The notes beneath the pieces were generated by a model. The model saw only the letters and a list, made by a program, of their open reading frames with translations, did not search any database and had not been told where the DNA came from. From Mycobacterium sp. 1164985.4 (GTDB lineage Bacteria; Actinomycetota; Actinomycetes; Mycobacteriales; Mycobacteriaceae): a DNA stretch of 64,000 nt. Position 1 is the first letter of the stretch. Every line of letters begins with the position of its first letter. The translations under genes and the position numbers were made by a program. Location of the stretch: positions 124,001 through 188,000 of the forward strand of contig NZ_LZMD01000085.1 in the NCBI RefSeq assembly GCF_001668575.1, read 5' to 3'. Positions 1-7,702 of the stretch are shown one piece after another.

Positions 1-1350
1 GCCGTCGGCGGCCAGGAACCGCTCCGCCTCGCGCATGTCGAGGGTGAAGATCGACGACGAAAGACCGTGCGGGACCGCGTTGTTCATCGCGATCGCCTCG
101 TCGAGGCTGTCGTATGTCATCACGTAGAGGATCGGGGCGAACGTCTCGGCATGCACGATCTCGGTCTGGGCGGGCATGCGCACCACCGCCGGTGTGACGT
201 AGTAGGCGCTCTCGTCACCGACGTCTTGGCGTTGCCCGCCGATGACCTCACCGCCGTCGGCGCGTGCGATCTCCAACGCGCGCACCATGTCTCGATATGC
301 GGTCTCGTGGATCAGCGGGCCGACGAGCGTGCCGTCGACCGACGGATCACCGACGGGAAGTTGGCGGTAGGCGGCGGTGATCCGCTGGACCATATCGTCG
401 GCGATAGAGGAGTGCACAATCAGCCTGCGCAGCGTCGTGCACCGCTGACCCGCCGTGCCCGCGGCGCTGAACACGATGGCGCGCGCCGCCATTTCGAGGT
501 CCGCGGACGGCGTCACGATCGCGGCGTTGTTGCCGCCGAGTTCGAGCAGGACCTTGCCGAACCGCTGGGCCACCCGCGGGCCGACCTGCCGGCCCATCCG
601 TACCGACCCCGTCGCGCTGAGCAAGGCCACCCGCGGATCGTCGACGAGGCGTTCGCCGATCTCGCGGCCGCCCTGGATCAATCGGCTCACTTCGGGTGGG
701 GCCCCGACGTCGCGGGCCGCGCGGTTGATCAACGCCTGACACGCCAGCGCGGTCAGCGGGGTCAGCTCCGATGGCTTCCACACGACGGTGTCACCGCACA
801 CCAACGCCACCGCCGCGTTCCACGCCCAGACCGCGACGGGAAAGTTGAATGCGGTGATCACGCCGACCACGCCGAGCGGATGCCAGGTCTCCATCAGCCG
901 ATGACCGGGGCGCTCGGAGGCGATCGTGCGGCCGTAGAGCTGACGCGAGAGCCCAACGGCGAACTGGCAGACGTCGATCATCTCCTGCACCTCACCGAGG
1001 GCCTCGGACGTGATCTTTCCGGCCTCCAGAGTCACCAACGCCGCGACGTCGGCCTTGTGGGCGGACAGCAGCTCACCCAGCCGTCCCACCAGCGCGCCAC
1101 GGACCGGCGCGGGCGTGGTGCGCCACGCCGTGAACGCTTCAGTCGCTTCGCCGATCGCGCGGTCGGCGTTCTCGGCCGTCGTCTCCGGGACGGTGAACAG
1201 CACCTCACCGGTGATCGGTGTGCTGGCCTGCAATCCGTGCTCCCCGGGGGCGCCGAGGTCACCGTCGAAGCCGACGGCGTGGAGTGCGTCGAGTGCATGC
1301 GTGCGCAGCATCTCGACGGAGGGGAGTGTCGCTGTCGCCATGGTCGTCAT
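1..1350 (-). CDS. pcd: L-piperideine-6-carboxylate / aminoadipate-semialdehyde dehydrogenase, C-terminus cut by window edge
   Basis: This ALDH7-family (antiquitin-like) NAD-dependent aldehyde dehydrogenase oxidises piperideine-6-carboxylate, the product of lysine 6-aminotransferase, to L-2-aminoadipate. The visible 450 residues show the general base in LLELGGNN (Glu270) and the nucleophile in AGTAGQRC (Cys304), followed by the TTLRR sequence typical of ALDH7. The family is about 500 residues long, so some 50-60 C-terminal residues lie beyond base 1. The ATG overlaps the TGA of the upstream DUF1338 gene (ATGA), which implies translational coupling. The divergent lrpA-lat pair supports the lysine catabolic role. 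It matches the gene annotated pcd in M. tuberculosis. Confidence 0.93.
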   Translation of the reverse strand, partial: MTTMATATLPSVEMLRTHALDALHAVGFDGDLGAPGEHGLQASTPITGEVLFTVPETTAENADRAIGEATEAFTAWRTTPAPVRGALVGRLGELLSAHKADVAALVTLEAGKITSEALGEVQEMIDVCQFAVGLSRQLYGRTIASERPGHRLMETWHPLGVVGVITAFNFPVAVWAWNAAVALVCGDTVVWKPSELTPLTALACQALINRAARDVGAPPEVSRLIQGGREIGERLVDDPRVALLSATGSVRMGRQVGPRVAQRFGKVLLELGGNNAAIVTPSADLEMAARAIVFSAAGTAGQRCTTLRRLIVHSSIADDMVQRITAAYRQLPVGDPSVDGTLVGPLIHETAYRDMVRALEIARADGGEVIGGQRQDVGDESAYYVTPAVVRMPAQTEIVHAETFAPILYVMTYDSLDEAIAMNNAVPHGLSSSIFTLDMREAERFLAADG

Positions 1351-2588
1351 TGTGCTGCTTTCTCGTAGAGCGCGTAAGGGTCGTGGACGGGTCGGCCGAT
1401 CCGGTCGGACAGCCAAGCTGCGCCGTAGTCGAAACCACCGGCGGACTCGTCGGCCCGTGCGTCGTCGTCGAGGTTCGACCGGAAGATGCCCGCCGCCGAA
1501 GCGGGCAGGAAATCCTCGTAGACAACCGGTTTCGACGGATCGCCGCCGCGGTAGTAGGCCAGCCCGGATGCGGCCAGCTCCTCGTCGGTGGCCGGGAAGT
1601 ACTGAGCCCAGACGGCGGCCGGATCCGGGGTGGCCATCGCGGCGTCGTAGTGTTCGCGGCCTCGGTCCGTCAGCGCCACCCCGCGAGCCTCGACCTCGCC
1701 GAAGCGCACCCGCAGCGCGCCCTCCGACACCGAACCGTCCGGCTCGCGGAAGCGCCGTTGCTCGGCGAGCGCGCGAAAAGATGTCTGCCTCAACAGCACC
1801 GGTGGACCGTCGGCGCGCGGTGGGCCCTGGATCGCGTCGATCATCGTGATACCGCGATCCGTCATCCGGCTATACAGCTCGTCGATGTCGAGCACCCGCG
1901 GCGTGAGGTGGTTGATATGGGTGGTGGTGACGCCCGCGATGTCGGCCGCCACGGCGGAAACCCTGCTGAGTTCCTCGTACCACCCGCGGTCGATGGGTGC
2001 ACGCGACAAGGCGAACGCGGCCACCGCGGCGGCGACGAACCGTTCACCCCGGTCCTGGTCGACCGTGCCCGCAGCGACTATGCGCCTTGCCTCGGCGATC
2101 AGCGCGGGGTCGAACAATTGCCGGCGGCCCACGAACCGCTCGACACGACCGCGTAGCTCGGCGGGGAAGAACCGCGCGTCGGCGGTGGCGAGCATCGACG
2201 TAAACACCCGAAACGGGTTGCGGGCCAGTTCATCCGGATCGATCGGGCGAAACGCCGTGGACACCACCGGAACCGGCGACTCCGCTTCACGCAGGTCGTA
2301 GAAGCCGACCGGGTACATGCCGAACGCCGCGAACAGGTCGGCGACGTCGGCGAGTTCGGCGGCGCTGCCCACCCGGATCGCACCGTGGCGCTCGGCGGTG
2401 ACGCGTTCGAGCGAGCCGAATCGCTCGGCGCCCGAAACCCCGTCGGCATGGTCGCGGTTCACCTCGGAGGCGACCTCCACGAGCGTGGTGTAGGCGGGCA
2501 CCTCGGCGCCGTACATCCGGGACAGTTCGGCGGCGAACCGGGCCCGTAACTGCCATGGTTCGAAGCTCTTCGGGGTCACCGCTTGCAC
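1347..2588 (-). CDS. DUF1338 / HglS-like 2-oxoadipate dioxygenase/decarboxylase
   Basis: This protein of about 413 residues belongs to the DUF1338 family (YdcJ/HglS). Characterised members are Fe(II)-dependent enzymes that turn 2-oxoadipate into D-2-hydroxyglutarate. Candidate metal ligands are visible in the order expected for a vicinal-oxygen-chelate fold: His in ERHGAIR, His in HINHLTPR and Glu in FGEVEARG. The N-terminus is set by GTG codons at 2588 or 2579; anything longer would run into divergent lrpA. It ends in an ATGA overlap with pcd. Since pcd yields 2-aminoadipate, a 2-oxoadipate-consuming enzyme is the logical partner. The substrate is inferred from family and context. Confidence 0.8.
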   Translation of the reverse strand: MQAVTPKSFEPWQLRARFAAELSRMYGAEVPAYTTLVEVASEVNRDHADGVSGAERFGSLERVTAERHGAIRVGSAAELADVADLFAAFGMYPVGFYDLREAESPVPVVSTAFRPIDPDELARNPFRVFTSMLATADARFFPAELRGRVERFVGRRQLFDPALIAEARRIVAAGTVDQDRGERFVAAAVAAFALSRAPIDRGWYEELSRVSAVAADIAGVTTTHINHLTPRVLDIDELYSRMTDRGITMIDAIQGPPRADGPPVLLRQTSFRALAEQRRFREPDGSVSEGALRVRFGEVEARGVALTDRGREHYDAAMATPDPAAVWAQYFPATDEELAASGLAYYRGGDPSKPVVYEDFLPASAAGIFRSNLDDDARADESAGGFDYGAAWLSDRIGRPVHDPYALYEKAAQ

Positions 2589-2597
2589 CGCCTCGGA

Positions 2598-2603
2598 TAC
2601 AGT
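2598..2603 (+). promoter_or_regulatory. -10 box of lrpA, leaderless start
   Basis: TACAGT fits the mycobacterial TANNNT -10 consensus and ends 6 nt before the lrpA ATG, so transcription would start at the A of the start codon. The box lies inside the 21-nt gap to the divergent DUF1338 gene, so bound LrpA could control both directions. Seen by eye; not tested. Confidence 0.55.
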
Positions 2604-2609
2604 GCCGCC

Positions 2610-3089
2610 ATGGCTGGAGCCGACGAACAGCCCCACACCGCGACGCATCTCGACGAGATCGATCGCACCCTGGTCCGTGAACTGATCGCCGACGGCCGCG
2701 CCACGCTGGCGCACCTGGCGGCGACCGCGGGACTGTCGGTCTCGGCGGTCCAATCGCGCGTTCGGCGGCTCGAGGCGCGCGGCGTAGTGACCGGATACTC
2801 GGCCCGGATCAACCCCGAAGCGGTCGGCAAGATGCTGTCGGCGTTCGTGGCGATAACTCCTCTCGATCCCTCGCAACCCGACGACGCGCCCGCGCGCCTT
2901 CAACGCATAGAGGCCATCGAGTCCTGTCATTCGGTGGCCGGGGACGAGAGCTACGTCCTGTTGGTCCGCGTCGAGTCGGCGCGGGCGCTCGAGGACCTGT
3001 TGCAGCAGATACGCACCGCGGCCAACGTTCGGACCCGAAGCACAATCATCCTACAGACTTTTTACGAGCGTCGTGACTTCATACCGTAA
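2610..3089 (+). CDS. lrpA: Lrp/AsnC-family regulator LrpA
   Basis: This feast/famine transcription factor has 159 residues, with an N-terminal winged helix-turn-helix (about residues 10-60, VSAVQSRVRRLEARGVV) and a C-terminal RAM ligand-binding/oligomerisation domain. The motif GYSARINPEAVG closely resembles M. tuberculosis LrpA, which binds amino acids and regulates lat. ATG 2610 is preferred over an in-frame upstream ATG at 2583, because the latter would overlap the divergent gene and lie upstream of the -10 box. lat follows after 52 nt with its own promoter. LrpA probably senses lysine or a related amino acid and controls both lat and the divergent DUF1338-pcd operon; that last step is inference. 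Confidence 0.93.
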   Translation: MAGADEQPHTATHLDEIDRTLVRELIADGRATLAHLAATAGLSVSAVQSRVRRLEARGVVTGYSARINPEAVGKMLSAFVAITPLDPSQPDDAPARLQRIEAIESCHSVAGDESYVLLVRVESARALEDLLQQIRTAANVRTRSTIILQTFYERRDFIP

Positions 3090-3129
3090 CTATTCCTGTC
3101 ACAGACGCTTTTGACCGTATATCTTCTGG

Positions 3130-3135
3130 TAACCT
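3130..3135 (+). promoter_or_regulatory. -10 box of lat, leaderless start
   Basis: TAACCT (TANNNT) ends 6 nt before the lat ATG, the spacing expected of a leaderless mRNA. No Shine-Dalgarno sequence precedes the start. A TTGACC at 3111-3116 is only 13 nt away, too close to be a normal -35 for this box. The 52-nt region between lrpA and lat is the likely LrpA operator. Confidence 0.55.
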
Positions 3136-3141
3136 CCCGGT

Positions 3142-4524
3142 ATGACCGATCTGTTGCTGCGTTCGGACTGCGGGTCCCCGACCGGCGCCGCCGGGCTCGA
3201 CGTCGGACCCGATGATGTCCACGCCGTGCTGTCGCGCAGCATTCTGGCCGACGGAATGGATCTGGTGCTCGACATGCGGCGGTCGTCGGGTTCGTATCTG
3301 GTCGACGCCCGCTGTGCTGATGGGGAAGGCGAACGCTTCCTGGACATGTTCACGTTCTTCGCCTCGTCCGCGTTGGGGTGGAACCACCCGGCGCTGGCCG
3401 ACGACGACGCATTCCGCGCCGAGCTCGCGGCTGCCGCCGTCAACAAACCGAGCAACTCCGACGTGTACACGGTGCCGATGGCGCAGTTCGTCGACACGTT
3501 CGTGCGCGTGCTGGGGGATCCGGCGTTGCCGCACCTGTTCTTCGTCGACGGCGGGGCGCTCGCGGTGGAGAACGCGCTGAAGGTGGCGTTCGACTGGAAG
3601 AGCAGGCTGAACGAGGCCGACGGGCGAGATCCCGCGCTGGGCAGCAAGGTTCTGCACCTACGCGGTGCGTTCCACGGCCGTAGCGGCTACACCTTGTCCC
3701 TGACCAACACCGACCCGAACAAGGTGGCCCGTTTTCCCAAGTTCGACTGGCCGCGCGTCGACGCGCCGTATCTACGCCCCGGCTTGAACGATGAGGCTAT
3801 GGACGCGATCGAGGCGGAATCCCTACGTCAGGCCCGCGCCGCGTTCGAGGCCCACCGGCACGACATCGCATGCTTCATCGCAGAACCGATTCAGGGCGAG
3901 GGCGGCGACCGGCACTTCCGGCCGCAGTTCTTCGCGGCGCTGCGCGACCTCTGCGACGAGTTCGACGCGCTGTTGATCTTCGACGAGGTGCAGACGGGCT
4001 GCGGGCTGACGGGGACGACATGGGCCTACCAACAGCTCGGCGTGACCCCCGACGTGGTCGCCTTCGGCAAGAAGACCCAGGTATGCGGCATCATGGCCGG
4101 TCGCCGCGTCGACGTTGTGCCCGACAACGTCTTCACCGTGAGCTCGCGGCTGAACTCGACGTGGGGTGGCAACCTCACCGACATGGTGCGGGCCCGCCGC
4201 ATCCTCGAGGTGATCGAGGCCGACGGCCTGGTGGCCGGTGCGGCCGAGATCGGCCGCTACCTGTTGCGCCGCCTCGAGGCGCTGTCGGCGGAGTTTCCCG
4301 ACGTCGTGCTCGACGTTCGGGGCCGCGGACTGATGTGCGCGTTCAGCCTGCCCACCCCGGCGCTGCGCGACGAGTTGGTTCGCAGGCTGTGGGAGCGGCG
4401 CGTGATCCTGCTCCCGAGCGGAACGAGCAGCGTGCGATTCCGGCCCGCCTTGACGGTGTCGCGGGAGGAGATCGACCCGGCCATCGACGCAACCCGCGCG
4501 GCCCTGCGCGACGTGCTCAGGTGA
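3142..4524 (+). CDS. lat: L-lysine 6-aminotransferase
   Basis: This PLP-dependent class III aminotransferase (460 residues) moves the epsilon-amino group of lysine to 2-oxoglutarate, giving aminoadipate semialdehyde, which cyclises to piperideine-6-carboxylate. PLP motifs include IFDEVQTGCGLTG (Asp281 contacts the pyridine nitrogen) and FGKKTQVCG (Schiff-base lysine 310 or 311). These are characteristic of mycobacterial Lat, an enzyme strongly induced in nutrient-starved M. tuberculosis. The length fits the family (about 450). It is transcribed away from DUF1338-pcd, its metabolic partners. The last 8 bases overlap the convergent nuclease-like gene. Confidence 0.96.
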   Translation: MTDLLLRSDCGSPTGAAGLDVGPDDVHAVLSRSILADGMDLVLDMRRSSGSYLVDARCADGEGERFLDMFTFFASSALGWNHPALADDDAFRAELAAAAVNKPSNSDVYTVPMAQFVDTFVRVLGDPALPHLFFVDGGALAVENALKVAFDWKSRLNEADGRDPALGSKVLHLRGAFHGRSGYTLSLTNTDPNKVARFPKFDWPRVDAPYLRPGLNDEAMDAIEAESLRQARAAFEAHRHDIACFIAEPIQGEGGDRHFRPQFFAALRDLCDEFDALLIFDEVQTGCGLTGTTWAYQQLGVTPDVVAFGKKTQVCGIMAGRRVDVVPDNVFTVSSRLNSTWGGNLTDMVRARRILEVIEADGLVAGAAEIGRYLLRRLEALSAEFPDVVLDVRGRGLMCAFSLPTPALRDELVRRLWERRVILLPSGTSSVRFRPALTVSREEIDPAIDATRAALRDVLR

Positions 4525-5110
4525 GCTGGGTCGGCGCCGACGGCTCCAGCAGCCGTCGGATCGTCGCACGCAAGCGAGGCAGGTCGGCGCCACATACGAG
4601 CACGCAACCGTGACGCTCTGCGAGCTTGCGTGCGGCAGCGGTGAATTCGTGATTCGTCACCACCATCGTCTGAGTGCAGTCCTGCATCGGCGCGCCCGCC
4701 ACGACTTCCTGTACGGCACCGGCTCCGACCGGGCGCGACTGTCGCTTGCACTGAATGGCAACGCGATTCGGTCGCATGCCGACGATGATGTCGACACCCC
4801 AGTCTCCGGTCATCGCCGTCATGATCACCGGAGCACCGCAGGACCGCGCCACTCGCGCCACGTAATCCTCGAACTCGGCACCGGACATCGCCGCGGTGGG
4901 ATCCTCGCGCGCGCCGGCGGTGGTGGCACCGGCGAGCGCGCCGGCAAGAAAGCGTGGAGCGGCGGCCAGCAGCAGCGGCGCAACGAGACCGATCGCGACG
5001 CTGACCTGAACAGCGACCCCGAGAAGCCATGCCCCTACCCCCGCCGCCGCAGCGACGGCCAGGTACACCTTCACGGTCACCCGACGGATCCTAAGTTTCG
5101 ACCCCGACAT
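4517..5110 (-). CDS. membrane-anchored Mrr-like restriction endonuclease domain protein
   Basis: About 197 residues. Residues 12-60 form two hydrophobic segments, followed by a cytosolic Mrr_cat-type PD-(D/E)XK domain. The core is visible: Glu79 in GAEFED, Asp107 in GDWGVDII and the IQCK motif (Gln120, Lys122), so the catalytic set looks intact. Family members cut DNA, some only modified DNA, but membrane-tethered actinobacterial forms are not well characterised. An alternative ATG lies 9 bases upstream. The gene ends inside lat (8-nt convergent overlap) and shares an upstream region containing a 15-bp palindrome with the PAS-ANTAR gene. Role unknown: defence, DNA repair or uptake control are all possible. 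Confidence 0.72.
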   Translation of the reverse strand: MSGSKLRIRRVTVKVYLAVAAAAGVGAWLLGVAVQVSVAIGLVAPLLLAAAPRFLAGALAGATTAGAREDPTAAMSGAEFEDYVARVARSCGAPVIMTAMTGDWGVDIIVGMRPNRVAIQCKRQSRPVGAGAVQEVVAGAPMQDCTQTMVVTNHEFTAAARKLAERHGCVLVCGADLPRLRATIRRLLEPSAPTQLT

Positions 5111-5132
5111 GCAGCCCACAGTCGGTGCCGGT

Positions 5133-5147
5133 GTTTATCCGATAAAC
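5133..5147. promoter_or_regulatory. 15-bp palindrome, candidate operator
   Basis: GTTTATC-C-GATAAAC is a perfect 7+1+7 inverted repeat. It sits 22 nt upstream of the Mrr-like gene and 56 nt upstream of the PAS-ANTAR gene on the other strand. The size and central position fit an operator shared by both divergent genes. No protein is assigned. Confidence 0.4.
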
Positions 5148-5191
5148 GAATGAACGTCATCGCCGCGATACACGTGTGCGGTCACCGGCGC

Positions 5192-5197
5192 TAACCT
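5192..5197 (+). promoter_or_regulatory. -10 box of the PAS-ANTAR gene, leaderless start
   Basis: TAACCT ends 6 nt before ATG 5204, the same hexamer and spacing as at lat. No Shine-Dalgarno sequence is present, so a leaderless transcript is likely. Confidence 0.5.
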
Positions 5198-5203
5198 GCG
5201 ATC

Positions 5204-5881
5204 ATGACAGACGAGCTGCCCGAGTCCAATGGGCAGACACCCGTCGAACAGGCCCTTGCCGGCGGTGACCCGCACCGCGTGGGCTGGTTCCGGTTCTATT
5301 TCGCCGACGAGCGCTGGGAGTGGTCGCCGCAGGTCGAGCGGATGCACGGCTACGAGCCGGGTACCGCGCAACCGACGACGGAACTGGTGTTGTCGCACAA
5401 ACATCCCGACGACTACCGCCAGGTGGCGGCGACGCTGGAGGAGATCCGCAGGACGTCGGGTGCGTTCTCCACCCGTCATCGGATCATCGACACCCGCGGC
5501 GACGTGCACCACGTCGTTGTGGTCGGCGACCAATTGTTCGACGACGGCGACCAGGTGGTCGGAACCCACGGCTTCTATGTCGACGTCACCCCGTCGCTGC
5601 AGCGGCACGACAGGGTTTTCAGTGCGGCTGTCACCGAGATGGCCGAGGCCCGCGGCCCGATCGAGCAGGCCAAGGGCATGCTGATGCTGGTCTACCGAAT
5701 CTCCGCCGACTCGGCGTTCGAATTGCTCCGGTGGCGTTCACAGGAGACCAACACCAAGCTGCGGCTCCTGGCCGAGCAAATCGCCAAGGACTTCCTTGAG
5801 CTGAACTATGACGAGGAGTTGCCGCCACGCGCAACCTATGACCGGCTCCTGCTGACCGCGCACTATCGCGTCGAAAACTGA
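5204..5881 (+). CDS. PAS-ANTAR regulatory protein
   Basis: This 225-residue protein carries an N-terminal PAS-fold sensor (about residues 25-140; WSPQVERMHGYEPG, HRIIDTRGDVHHVVVVG). A C-terminal ANTAR RNA-binding domain follows (about 150-205; IEQAKGMLMLVYRIS then AFELLRWRSQETN). ANTAR domains bind dual stem-loops in mRNA leaders and prevent termination. In actinobacteria PAS-ANTAR proteins are common but few targets are known. The PAS ligand cannot be read from sequence. The gene stands between lat and the usfY region; it has its own leaderless promoter and is not obviously cotranscribed with neighbours. Confidence 0.85.
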   Translation: MTDELPESNGQTPVEQALAGGDPHRVGWFRFYFADERWEWSPQVERMHGYEPGTAQPTTELVLSHKHPDDYRQVAATLEEIRRTSGAFSTRHRIIDTRGDVHHVVVVGDQLFDDGDQVVGTHGFYVDVTPSLQRHDRVFSAAVTEMAEARGPIEQAKGMLMLVYRISADSAFELLRWRSQETNTKLRLLAEQIAKDFLELNYDEELPPRATYDRLLLTAHYRVEN

Positions 5882-5964
5882 GGTTTACCGAGCCAAGCAG
5901 CCGGGAACACCCTCTGCGTCTAATTCATATCGCTGATTGCGCAGCAAATTCGGGAGTTTTCGTC

Positions 5965-6336
5965 GTGTATCACGGTCCCAGCGAGCTGAGGCATGTCGAC
6001 ACCGGCATCCGCGACGCCGTGCGGTTCGCCATCGGTATCGGTGCCACCGGCGCCATCTTCCTGCTCGGCGCCATGGTGTGGGTGAGCACCTGTCAGGGCG
6101 CGACGGCCGACACCCTGGCCTGCGGCGCGCCCCAGCGAACCCTGCTGGCGCTCGCGGCGCCCGCCGTCCTCCTGCTGGGCGGGGGGCGCGCCTTCTTCCG
6201 CGCCTATCAGAACTGGCGCAGGGGCGAGATGTCGACCGCGTGGCAGGGTGCGGGATGGTTTCTGCTGACGTCGATGCTGCTGGTGCTCACCACGAGCATG
6301 CCCGCCCTCACCGGATCCGCGGTGTTCGGCGGATGA
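5965..6336 (+). CDS. small conserved mycobacterial membrane protein (Rv3289c-like)
   Basis: 123 residues starting at GTG 5965, with three clear hydrophobic segments (about residues 22-45, 60-78 and 95-115). Its size and position between lat and usfY match the transmembrane protein Rv3289c of M. tuberculosis. No enzymatic motif is visible. It ends in an ATGA overlap with the flavodoxin-fold reductase downstream, so the two are probably co-expressed. In M. tuberculosis this region belongs to the SigF-associated neighbourhood. Function unknown. Confidence 0.75.
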   Translation: MYHGPSELRHVDTGIRDAVRFAIGIGATGAIFLLGAMVWVSTCQGATADTLACGAPQRTLLALAAPAVLLLGGGRAFFRAYQNWRRGEMSTAWQGAGWFLLTSMLLVLTTSMPALTGSAVFGG

Positions 6337-6965
6337 GCACTCAAGCCTACGCCGATCACCCGTTGACCGCCGTCGCGCTGGTCTGCAGCCTCAAACCCAG
6401 CCCCGCCGAGTCGAGCAGCGCACTGATGGCCGAGCACATCTGTCAGAACTTGCGCGACGCCGGTGTGCAGACCGAGATCGTGCGATGCGTCGACTACGCC
6501 ATCGCGCCGGGTGTCGAGGCGGACATGGGTGACGGTGACGAGTGGCCGCAGATCCGCGAAAAACTGTTGGGCGCCGACATCCTGGTGTTGTCCACCCCCA
6601 TCTGGCTGGGACACCCCGCCAGCGTCACGCAGCGGGCGCTGGAACGTCTCGATGCCGAGCTGTCGAACACCGACGACGCGGATAGGCCGGTCATGGTCGG
6701 CAAGGTCGCCGTGGTCGGGGTCGTCGGCAACGAGGACGGTGCGCACAAGGTGATTGCCGACTGCTTTCAGGGCCTCAACGACATCGGCTACAGCATCCCG
6801 GCCCAAGGGGGCACCTACTGGACGGGTGAGGCGATGCAGAGCAAGGACTACAAGGAACTCGACGAGGTTCCCGAGCCGGTCGCTACGACGACTGCGGCGT
6901 TGGCCCGCAACGCCGCTCACCTCGCAAGGGCCCTGCGAGCCGAGGTGTACCCGTCCTATCGGTGA
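6333..6965 (+). CDS. NADPH-dependent FMN reductase / flavodoxin-fold protein
   Basis: A 210-residue protein with a flavodoxin-like fold: a beta-1 strand with an SLKPSPAESSS phosphate-binding loop near residue 20, ADILVLSTPIWLGHPAS near residue 80, and AVVGVVGNEDGAHKV. These match the FMN_red/flavodoxin group of NAD(P)H-FMN or quinone reductases. The start ATG overlaps the preceding stop by four bases (ATGA). Unlike its partner it has no counterpart I recall at this place in M. tuberculosis. The physiological electron acceptor is unknown; stress-linked quinone reduction is a reasonable guess given the SigF context. Confidence 0.8.
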   Translation: MSTQAYADHPLTAVALVCSLKPSPAESSSALMAEHICQNLRDAGVQTEIVRCVDYAIAPGVEADMGDGDEWPQIREKLLGADILVLSTPIWLGHPASVTQRALERLDAELSNTDDADRPVMVGKVAVVGVVGNEDGAHKVIADCFQGLNDIGYSIPAQGGTYWTGEAMQSKDYKELDEVPEPVATTTAALARNAAHLARALRAEVYPSYR

Positions 6966-6981
6966 GGCTCATTTCGGTTTC

Positions 6982-7006
6982 GTTTCTTCCCTATGGGGTC
7001 GGGTAG
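6982..7006 (+). promoter_or_regulatory. SigF-type promoter of usfY
   Basis: GTTT (6982-6985), a 15-nt spacer and GGGTAG (7001-7006) fit the mycobacterial SigF consensus (GTTT-N15-17-GGGTAT). The start point would fall near 7013, giving a leader of about 50 nt before the usfY ATG, which has the Shine-Dalgarno GAGAGGAG. Confidence 0.7.
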
Positions 7007-7063
7007 TTCTAGCGTTGTCAGTAGCCCATAACCGGGTGCAGGTATGCCGAGAGAGGAGTACCG

Positions 7064-7372
7064 ATGAAGAGCCCGAAGGATCCCGTCGACCACGCGAGGA
7101 CGACACGTCCGCACGCCGGGGAGACGATGAAGGACAGCAAGGACCTGCCGGGACTGATCCTCATCGGAGTGGCACTTGTGCTGTTCGTTTCGGCGCTGGC
7201 GGCCCACGGTGCCAGCCATCACAGCGTGGGTATCGGCTTGGGTTGCGGCTCTGCCGCGCTGTTGATCATCGGCGGCGGGTGGCTGCTGGTCGAGCACCTA
7301 CGGGTGCGCAAGATCGAAGAACGTTGGTACGCAGAGCATCCCGACGCTCAGCGGCAACGACCCAGTAGCTGA
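7064..7372 (+). CDS. usfY: UsfY (protein upstream of sigF)
   Basis: This 102-residue protein has an N-terminal DPVDHARTTRPHAGE segment, two transmembrane helices (about residues 28-48 and 56-75) and a basic tail with RKIEERWYAEHP. These are the hallmarks of mycobacterial UsfY, named for its position upstream of rsbW-sigF. Molecular function is unknown. It is preceded by a SigF-type promoter, consistent with its being a SigF target. In M. tuberculosis it lies directly next to rsbW; here about 17.5 kb separates the two. It ends before a strong bidirectional hairpin. Confidence 0.9.
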   Translation: MKSPKDPVDHARTTRPHAGETMKDSKDLPGLILIGVALVLFVSALAAHGASHHSVGIGLGCGSAALLIIGGGWLLVEHLRVRKIEERWYAEHPDAQRQRPSS

Positions 7373-7384
7373 AGTAGTCAAGAG

Positions 7385-7412
7385 AAAAGCCCAGCCGATC
7401 GGCTGGGCTTTT
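7385..7412. terminator. bidirectional intrinsic terminator between usfY and csbD
   Basis: A perfect 28-bp palindrome with a GCCCAGCC/GGCTGGGC stem is flanked by A4 on one side and T4 on the other, and lies between two convergent genes. It reads as a rho-independent terminator on both strands. Confidence 0.85.
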
Positions 7413-7428
7413 CTGCTTTCGGTCCGAA

Positions 7429-7665
7429 CTACTGCTCGTTCTCCTGGCGCTTCTCGGCGGCCTCGGCGCCTGCGCGAGCGGACTCCGCCTCGGCTTCCTT
7501 CTTGGCCGCATCCTGCTGGGCATCGGCTTTGTCCTGCTGGGCCTTGCCCTCGCGAACCATGTCGTCGCGGCCGGTGACAGTGCCGACCGTTTCCTTCGCC
7601 TTGCCCTTGACGTCTTCGACGACGCCCTTGATGCCTTCTTCAGGGCCACTGTTCTTCTCGGTCAT
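7429..7665 (-). CDS. CsbD-family general stress protein
   Basis: This 78-residue, very hydrophilic protein has the CsbD signature (GIKGVVEDVKGKAKETVGTVTG) in residues 10-35. A coiled, Ala/Glu/Lys-rich C-terminal half follows (QQDKADAQQDAAKKEAEAES), similar to LEA-like proteins. CsbD proteins accumulate in general stress and stationary phase; in Bacillus csbD is SigB-dependent. Here it sits beside the SigF region. Start ATG 7665 is chosen over one two codons upstream because it gives the usual MTEKN-like N-terminus. A GGGAACC-N18-GTT element upstream could be an ECF (SigE/SigH) promoter. Confidence 0.88.
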   Translation of the reverse strand: MTEKNSGPEEGIKGVVEDVKGKAKETVGTVTGRDDMVREGKAQQDKADAQQDAAKKEAEAESARAGAEAAEKRQENEQ

Positions 7666-7702
7666 GTTCACCTTCCGCAGTGGAGTGGATTCAGTCCAAT
7701 CA

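Noticed and set aside
67-1368. Long open frame (433 codons) on the plus strand opposite pcd
   Set aside because: It is the antisense shadow of a clear ALDH gene; its translation is Arg/His-rich with no family motif, as expected from high-GC coding DNA.
5882-5964. SigF-like promoter (GGTTT-N16-GGGAAC) upstream of the small membrane protein
   Set aside because: The -10 position reads GGGAAC rather than GGGTA, which departs from the SigF consensus at a key base.
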